DNA from: Liolophura sinensis | Taxonomy: Eukaryota; Mollusca; Polyplacophora; Chitonida; Chitonidae | DNA: 64,000 nucleotides | Direction of reading: 5' to 3' | Assembly (NCBI RefSeq): GCF_032854445.1 | Contig: NC_088302.1 | Coordinates: forward strand, 36,520,191-36,584,190 | Shown here: in pieces, positions 49,601 through 58,600 of the stretch | How positions within the stretch are numbered: the stretch's first letter is position 1 | Layout: every line of letters starts with the position of its first letter | The notes under the pieces: model-generated | What the model was told of the DNA's origin: nothing | The model's database searches: none | The model's input: the letters and a program-made list of their open reading frames with translations, nothing else | Position numbers and translations under genes: made by a program

Positions 49601-52600
49601 TTGCGTGTTTTCGTTCGGGATATGACCGGACAGTTGTTGGGAAATGAAGTCAGGTACATTCACGGCATAATGACGGATAATTTGCAGGTGACACTGCAAA
49701 GCATCCCAACGCCAGAATCACGTCGTCGAACACAATTACATTTAGATGCTACTGGACATTACAAGTCCAACTGGTGAAAATGATTCACTTCTGTGAATGA
49801 AGCCGTTGTTTCGTAGAATGAATGAGTGAATGAATTTGTTTATTCATTTATTTGCCATTTAGGGTCATAGTGAGACTTTTTTTTTTACTATGACCGGCCC
49901 AGATAGCACAATTGGTAGAGCGTCCGCTTCGGGAGCGGTAGATCTAGGGTTAATCCTAGGTGGGGGTCAAACTTAACACATAAAAAGAGGAAGTTGCAGC
50001 ATTAAGAGGATAGTGCAACGACTGGTTGACCCGTATAAAATATATCATGGCTCGGGAGGAGCAGCTTACTTGCCTTCGGTAAGTCGTCTCAGTGAAGCAG
50101 TACTAGATAAATGACATCCGTCGGTGGACATTCGCCCTGCAACAAAGAGGCACATCACACGTACGTGCACTGTAATGACTCCTTCGTCGTCATATGACTG
50201 AAAAATTGTTAAGTACGGCGTTAAACCCCAAGCACTCACTCACTCACAAATGCGATGACGGTCGATGTAATGGGTAGAGGGAATCAGGTAGCCCTGGGTA
50301 AACGAATTGCCTTGGGTCACAATGACCCACGAGCCAATGTGGTTGCTGTGAGTTCAAGTCAAGCTCATGCTGGCTTCCTCTCCGTACGTGGGGAGGCCAC
50401 AGCAACCTGCGGATGGTCGTGGGTTCCCCCATGCATTCTTTGTTGGGTTTCCTCGTACCATAATCCTGACCGCCGTCGAAAAAGTGAAATATTCTTGAGC
50501 ACCGATTAATTAAATATTAACACCAATCAAATAGATATGTAAACCTGCCTCTCGTGTGGCCAACAAATATGCACGCTATACTGATGAAAGACAAGACAGA
50601 GGTCTTGCACTGCGCAAACACGAGCTTCACGTCCCTTCCCTTTCCAAGACGGGGTTTTGATCCCGCACTTCGTGTGCTCTAACAACTGAATGGCAAGCAC
50701 TCCCGCTCCCGTGAAATCACGCTACACCATAATGCTGACCACCGTCGTATAAGTGAAATATTCTTGAGTGCACTGTAAAACTCCACTCAAATAAATAAAT
50801 AAACAAATGAAATCACGTTACAAACTCAGTTCGTGATGTAACTCGTCATGACAACAATGGCGGGGTACATGGCAGAAATAATGTCGCGTCAGAAATAATT
50901 CACGCCAATAGAGCTATCCGGACGAAATTAATGACGTGAGATTGAACAGTTATTGATTAGTGGGATACAATGACTTGTATGGGCCTTGTCTTATTTCGGT
51001 GACAAAAGTGTGAGTCCATATACCCTGGACATATGTGGGTCGACATAAGAGGTAGGTCTCAACGTTTGGGAGAAACTCAAATCTGTCATATAGGCGTACC
51101 GAGTAATATAGATATGTGTAATTGTTTGACAATAGCAAATCAAGCGACACGCCCTTAGTTCGAAGAAGGTGAAGTCTTGATTTTGTCTACCGGATGAATT
51201 GTTCTTGTCATGCAGGTTAAGTTCGCATCATTTACTCCATGACTCATCGTTTAATTTAAGAAAATTGTCGCACTTTTTCGTGCCGCGTAAGGCGTGATGA
51301 ATAAAAAGTATTGGTGTTTGACACGTTAGAAGACTGTTTGTCACATCCAATATTGCGTCTCTCCTGAAGAAACGGTTTACGCTAGCTCTGTTAGAAATGA
51401 GCCATTGGGGATGATAAATGGCAGTTTAACACGAGGGTTAAATGGTTGCCTTCAATACAAGATGTCTTCATCATCTCTATCCATTTTTATTGGGGAAGAG
51501 GCTATAACTATGCTTAATCGCTGGTTCACAGAGAATACATTACATTTTCCCGCATGAATAAGTAATAAATTTTAGATTTAAACCTTCAAAAAGATATGTT
51601 ACTCGATAATTTAGCCTTGGTTATCATATCTCAACCATCAATCCATGGCTACAACTTGCAGGAGCATTTGTCAAAACCATTCCACTGACAATTCAGGGAA
51701 GACCGTTATACCAGTTTTGATAGATGGCGCGTACTGAACCGCAAAGCAATGTTAACGTACAGGCAGAACATAGTTATATAGGGACATTTCGCAAAGCGCA
51801 TCGAAATAGTAGTAGCTTGTTTCTAACGATTGCTTTTTATGCATTTCTGATAAAATACACTGTTTCTACAGAAATGGAGCGTTTCAGTACTACAGTAGCA
51901 GTAATACAATAATCACCCATTTGTACATTAGCTTTCCTATCCCTTCACTTCATCCCTGCATTGTTGAAGGTGCCACGATTTTGTATATACAGACAAAAGT
52001 CCATTACCTAGAACTTCCCTATAGCTAGTCTGAACGGCACTTTACACTTTTCTTCGATCTCTAATACATTATGTGACGTATGTGCGCATTCGTGTGCTTT
52101 TCTCTCTCTATTGTCCAACAAAGGTTTGAAAAGCGGCTGATGCATGATGGGTTCCAATCGTGGTTGAAATAGACTAAAAAAAATTACGAGAACGGAAAGT
52201 TTTGTAAAAGGACAAAAGGTTCCTTGGAAATATAAAAATAGTCAATGGGTTCTGAACTGCACAGCAACATTTATGATAAGTGAAATCATAGTTTTTAAAT
52301 ACGGAGATTCAGTTCCAAGGCATGGGCAGTTCTTGTAGCAGGCATTTACAATTAGATATCCCATGATTCACTTCACAATTTCCACCCAAGAGGTCGGCAT
52401 ATTTCTCCACCAGGTGACGTAACATGTGTACTGTGTCGTGAAGACTAGCTGTAAGGAAGTTGCATACTTCTAGTTTTGGATGAAACATTAGGATTTAATG
52501 CTTGAGCACCATAAAACCTATGGAAAATGGTTATCTTGCATTCACTATTCATACATCATTCAGGTTAGATGCATTAACAGATTGCTGCGCTTTGACCTAG

Positions 52601-55600
52601 ACGACATGATTTCAGAAAGGTTACTATTGGTTGGTTGGTTGGTTGGTTGATTGATTGATTGATCGATCGATTGATCGATTGTAGTGTCTGGGGTAAACTA
52701 CCAAGCTTGACTGATTGGTTGATCGATTAATTGATAACTGGATTGATTGATTCACGAAATGTTCAAGAATTTTTCACTTTTACGAAAACCGTCGGTGATA
52801 TGGTTGCAGGAAAAACTACTGACTGAGGTAAACTACCAACCTTTAGCGAGTTCCTGCCAATCATACCTACGCGTAACAACGAATGTAAGACTACTCAAAC
52901 TGCTTCAAGGTATCGTCGACTGCTTATGGCCATCAAGACCCCTAAGAACAGTGAGAGCTGTGTATCTACACATTCTCTGCCAAAGGCTGTGCTTGAACCC
53001 ACAGCTGGTACGAGAAACTACATATAGGAAGTTTTAAATTTGAAAGTTGTCAGATGATGACACAATGAACCAAAGCACCAAAAATAATTAAAACTGAAAC
53101 AGCTGGTAATAACCACAGCTATCAGATAACAACTCTACTAAAAATATTGTATCTGTGAAAATAAATGGTAGTCAAAATTCTGTTTGAAGGATATCAATGT
53201 GTAATTAATGATTTATTAAGCTAAGATTTCTCAACTAATTTCCAATACATTTTTCTGCCCTTTGCCCTCAAAGGCGTCCAGACCAGTGTCGCCCAATAGC
53301 GATAGTGTTCGGGCAGAGATAAGTTCAACCTTTCTGGTTCCTTGCAAACCTTCGCTTTTATCTCACTGCATCTGACGTTCAGAAGAGGTTATGCATCCCC
53401 GTGCATGTAGTTTGGTTACTCCACGAGTCCAAAGACTCCGCTTTATTACAATATTCATAGAAAGCTTCTGGGATAAATTTAACCCCATGGCTAATACGAT
53501 ACATACTGCGATGTTATCAGATGGAATCCCAACGTTGGAGCAATATACAACTAATCTATGGATAGCCAGATGTGTGGAATGGAAGACAACTATTAAATCA
53601 GTGATCTTTAGTCTCGTCTTTCATTGCAGGTGTCTTAAATCACACTTAACGGAGACTTCACTACAAGGGTTTCAGACACAATAAAAACACATTAAACATG
53701 GACGCCTACAAGTTAAGTTAATGTTTCAATAGTTTCAAAATTATCACCGAGAAGAAGTAAATATACATTTTTAGGTAACATAACTTGCCGCATGTGCTCT
53801 TCATTATTTATTTAGTATAAGAAAGTTCTGACTAACGACAACAGTTGAACTTATATTAGCACACTGATTACTGAACACTGGCTAAAAAAGATTACAAACG
53901 GATTTTTTTCGAATTTTATGTACCAGTTGCAAAACATATCCCGTCAATGTAGACATTTAGGTCATGTGATTTGTTTGCTACCTTAGACACAAAAGGAACT
54001 CAGTCAAAGGTTAAACGCTGCCCAGGGGGCTTAATCAGTAAGAGGATTATAATGGTTATTTAATATTCTGAATAAACCCGGTGATAATCCTGGTATTAAG
54101 GGATTAGAGACATATCTCTGGTTGAACAAACGTGTCATCAAAGAATGCTTCGGGGAATATGATGCAGTTTATTTTTACATGAATAGTTTCTTAAATTAAA
54201 AGCGGTCTGAACTGTTTCCCACTATAATAATGACATGTAATCGGTCGGAAATCGAAAGGCCCCAGTTCATTCCAAGCAGAATCGATCTTGGAGAAAGCGT
54301 AGAGCTATATAGTGACACATATTAACAACTGTATCACTTCAAAGAATATTATTCGATTATGAAAACCCCTGGGCTCTAACTGAATTATTTAAAGCTCAGT
54401 TTTCGACTGGATACTAACTGATCGATCTACGTTGACGTCAAGGTCTAATTAATTAACGGCATTACCAGTCAAATTTGACCATGCCATGCAATACCGTACT
54501 AAACCAAAGTCGTATAGTGTGGAAATAAGGTGCATCTGTTGCTGCTTTTGTCTTGACTAAGTGTATAATCGCTATCTTTCTGTGCAGTTTGATTTATTTA
54601 TTTATTTATTTGTTTGACAGGTGTTTTACACTGTACTCAAGAATATTTCACTTATACGACGACAGCCAGCATTATAGTGGGAGGAAACCGCACAGAGCAA
54701 GGGGAAACCCATGACCATCCGCAGGTTGAAGGTTGGGCCGATTTGTTATGTTGACAAATATATATAATTGTAAGTGATTCCTGGCGTAGGGCGTTGGCCT
54801 AATTAAGATCAGGTATTCAAGTTTACTTCATCTATAACTGCCAACGGCGTCATTTAAAGGATTGCATATCGACGCAGATTGACTGGGATTGGAGACATGA
54901 TTTCCCGAGATAAAATCTGCAGCCTTGAATAAATGCTGAAGACCTAAAATTCAGATTAGCTATTTTAATCTGGATTTTTCTTCACTCTATTAAACCAGGC
55001 AATGCGCATTGATTCCGTTCCTATATACTTGTAAAAATCTTTAGTACTTTAAACTCCAATCAGATGGCAAATACATAAAGTAAAGAAAACGTAACCTCCT
55101 CGTACGTTTATAACCAACTAATGAATAGATCCCTATCACCGGAAATGTTTGTAATCGTGTCAGGTTAGTGCAATGGGCGAATTAAACAAATACCAAAAGT
55201 ATTCCTTCCGCATGAATGTATGCATTTGCCCAATCGTTATACAAATGCACTTTACTTATGGGCATAAAAAAATGAGCTGATGCCAGCGCATTTTGAGCAG
55301 CGCGATACTCGTTGATCCAGCTCCATGATAGGCCGACTTCAGCTATCAATCAACTCAATCTATCAACGAATGAGAACATGTGAGTCAGCAGAAAATAACA
55401 CACCAAATAACGGTTCGCTGTAATAACAAAGTACCCGGATCATTGCCCGTAATGTGTTACCCTTTCTGGCAATCTAGCTGTGGTTTTGCATAAGTATTTT
55501 TTATAAGTTCACACACGAAGTTGTTGCTTTTGGGGATTTTTCAGTGTCTGTTGTACGGTTATCATTTCTTTCGTAAATTTCATGGAAATAGAGAGGGGTA

Positions 55601-58600
55601 TGGGACAGGAAAACCCCGAGTTAACAGGGGACTCAACATCTCAACCTGTCTCTTCAACCCTAACGGGCAATGTAATTTTGGTTTAGCATATGCCAATAAC
55701 CCCATCAACAAGGCAGCATCTGTTTACACTGGACAGCAGAATGCACGAAAGAAGACCTGATCTGAGTCCATGATGAGCTGGTGGTGACAACAAAGTTAAC
55801 AGAGGGCAAGAGTCTGGTATACATCATCACTACCTGACAACGCCTGCCCTACCATACTCCCAACCCCCGTGAGTAAAGTCTCAGCGTCACCGTATCCATG
55901 CAAGCCATAGGTCAGGGTGCAACTGCACGGTTGCCAACCGATTCATTCATCACCGAGCTTTAAATACATCAGTGCGATTATTGATGGCATACTGACAGTG
56001 ACGAGCGTTTGGAATAGTAGAGGGCTTGACAAAATTAAAAGTGATTGATGGACTGGCTGACTGACCACCATCAATATTTTAAATATGTAGTTTGCAAAAA
56101 TGATGAGGATTACACACACTTATAAAGAATGGCTATTGGCAATCCGAATTTGTGGACAGCCAGCAGAAGAGCAGATCGATGGTCTATTTGGTGATAGATG
56201 AACTCATTCACCGACTATAGAGATCACTTAATTTTAGGTGTTAGTTGATGAATTTTCCGAAATACACCAAACTGAACATTGACTACGTAGTGAATGCAAC
56301 ACATTTGAATATAGTTGTAAATTAATGAAAATGTTTGAAATAGTCGATCTCAAAAAAAAACATCTTTCGATATTCAGAAATATTCCAATTTGCTGTATTT
56401 GTACTCAAGTCCATTTGTACCTTGGATTATGGGGGCAAGTTTATGTTCAATCGATTTGCCTTGAAATATAAATGTCTACAACATGAGTGAGATGCCCAGT
56501 ATAACAAAAACTTACAAGCAGTTACCAAAATCAACAGTAACGAATGTCCACTGGAAATGACTCTATGGTGACGATTTCTGAGATCCAGGCAATTCGTTCA
56601 GAAACACATTTCAACGAAAATTCCTCAACACTTTAGAGAATATCGTTTGACATCTACGATAAGTGTCGTCTGCTGCAGAAATCAATACAAATCTTTGTGA
56701 CAGGAGAGTTCTTGCTCGATCCTGGACGTGCTCGGAGAATTGTTTGACATCAACTCACACAGAAATAGTTTTGCTACCAACAAGCCAAAGATTTTTTAGC
56801 ACAAGTACTTTGCACTCTGAGCTCTCATAGCGAATAACGTTTTAGCTTCGTGGAATCTTGTAGTCAAAACACTTCGTCAGGACAGTAAAGCTATGCCCAA
56901 AGATCGCCTGTATAAGTGGTCAAATACGTTCTCTGTTTATTTGAATATTTAGCTCAAGAGGACATTGCGCGTAACCTGGGATTGTCCAGACAGATCAATA
57001 GAATTTATAAGATCTACGCAAATTGAGTTTTTGTTGATGGGTTTTGAAATTGTGAACATTTTAGTGAAACCATAAATCCGCAGTAAGCTGAAATTTGCCA
57101 CTTTGTCGTTGAGAGTCCCTTTGCGGCTGCTAAAATGAAAATTGACAGATATCGATCCAGTAGAATCACTGCATCAAAAACTCCCTGGCCAAAACCAATT
57201 GACAGTTTCCTTGTTTTCCAGATCGAATTTCGCCAATACGGAAACGGAATTTGTTTGAGATTCAATACGCCTTTTCCGTAACAGACGCTCTGTCTACATT
57301 TTGAAGAAAATTACAACTAATTTGACTCGTACTGGAGGCGCGCTTGTTGTACTGGGGCAGTCTACCTATAGAAATACATATGATACTTCCTTTTAGCACC
57401 CGCTGAAAAACTTCAACGCTCTCAGTCACAGACCCGACAAACCAGGCCTGGACCTCCGACCTGCCGACCACGGGACCATTGCATCAATGAAAAGGCACTC
57501 GTGGGTTAATTAAGTCAAACGAGAGCATCATTACAGTTTAAACGTTCACGCGTTTTTGCATGAAGGTTTTCGAGTAGAAATTTGCCAAGCGTTGATTGAT
57601 GGGCCGGGCTGGAAATCTACCGCGAACACAAACGGTATCATCGAAACGGCGCTTAGCTTCCAACTCCTCAGGGAACACCGGTCCCGTCAAGTTCTGTTTT
57701 AATTCTGACAACTGTTCTCGTTTTTTCTCGCTAAATCTGACTAAAACACTCTTCCAGCGTCGATTGCCAAGGTTGAATGCCTCATCTATACAAGTATGAA
57801 TAAATTAACATGGTTATAAAGAAAATAAGAGACGGAAATGACAGTTAAGGGAATGGGGAACAAGATAACAGATTCTGTATGGCAAGAGATGCTCTAAGGC
57901 AGGATTGAATGCGGGGCTAAACCATGAAGTAGTACATTTATATCCTGGCATGAAGAGGTCGTTTGCTTTCATCCCAACACCTTATCGTTAAGGGAAGGGC
58001 GATTACGGAAATCCTACGATTGAAATAGTGTCCCCTTCCCATTTCCCCAGAGACTAAGAATCACCATTCAGGTCTTAATTTGAATAAGTAATGTCATTTC
58101 CGAAGTAATAATAGTGTAAAAATCGGGTTGAGTTATTACATGTTGAAATGTTTTAGAATGAGTTTGAGTAAGTTGTAAACCTCCACAGTTACATGGTACT
58201 AAATTATTTAATATGATGTAGATTTGTTTTGTTTAGCCTAAGACTTTTTATAGGCCTAACTTTCATTTCAAGAAAGAGACCAAACACTGAAACACTCAAG
58301 TTTCATAAGACACGAACATTCCCCACCGTGTTCGGCTAAAACTATACACACTACTGTCTTTAATTGAGCACACTCCTCACCACTGAAAGTAAAATTCTAA
58401 AAGCTGAAAACACGAACCTGAGCATTAAGGTACACTTTTGCAAGTGTCCTTACTTAAGAACACTTTGCACGTGCGTTTACTAACGCACATTTTTGTACGT
58501 GTGGATGTTAATGCATACTTTTTGCACATGAGTATATTAACGCTGATTTCACACACGTGTGCTGACGTATATACTATGTTAACGTACAGTTCATTTGACA

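Noticed and set aside
49893-49970. A true tRNA-Pro gene
   Set aside because: Although the anticodon arm folds, the T arm and acceptor stem are degraded and the sequence continues into a SINE body and tail seen at other loci.
56940-57060. Helix-turn-helix of a Tc1-like transposase on the plus strand (AQEDIARNLGLSRQIN)
   Set aside because: Only about 25 codons look right, stops follow at once, and no terminal inverted repeats or catalytic motifs were found.
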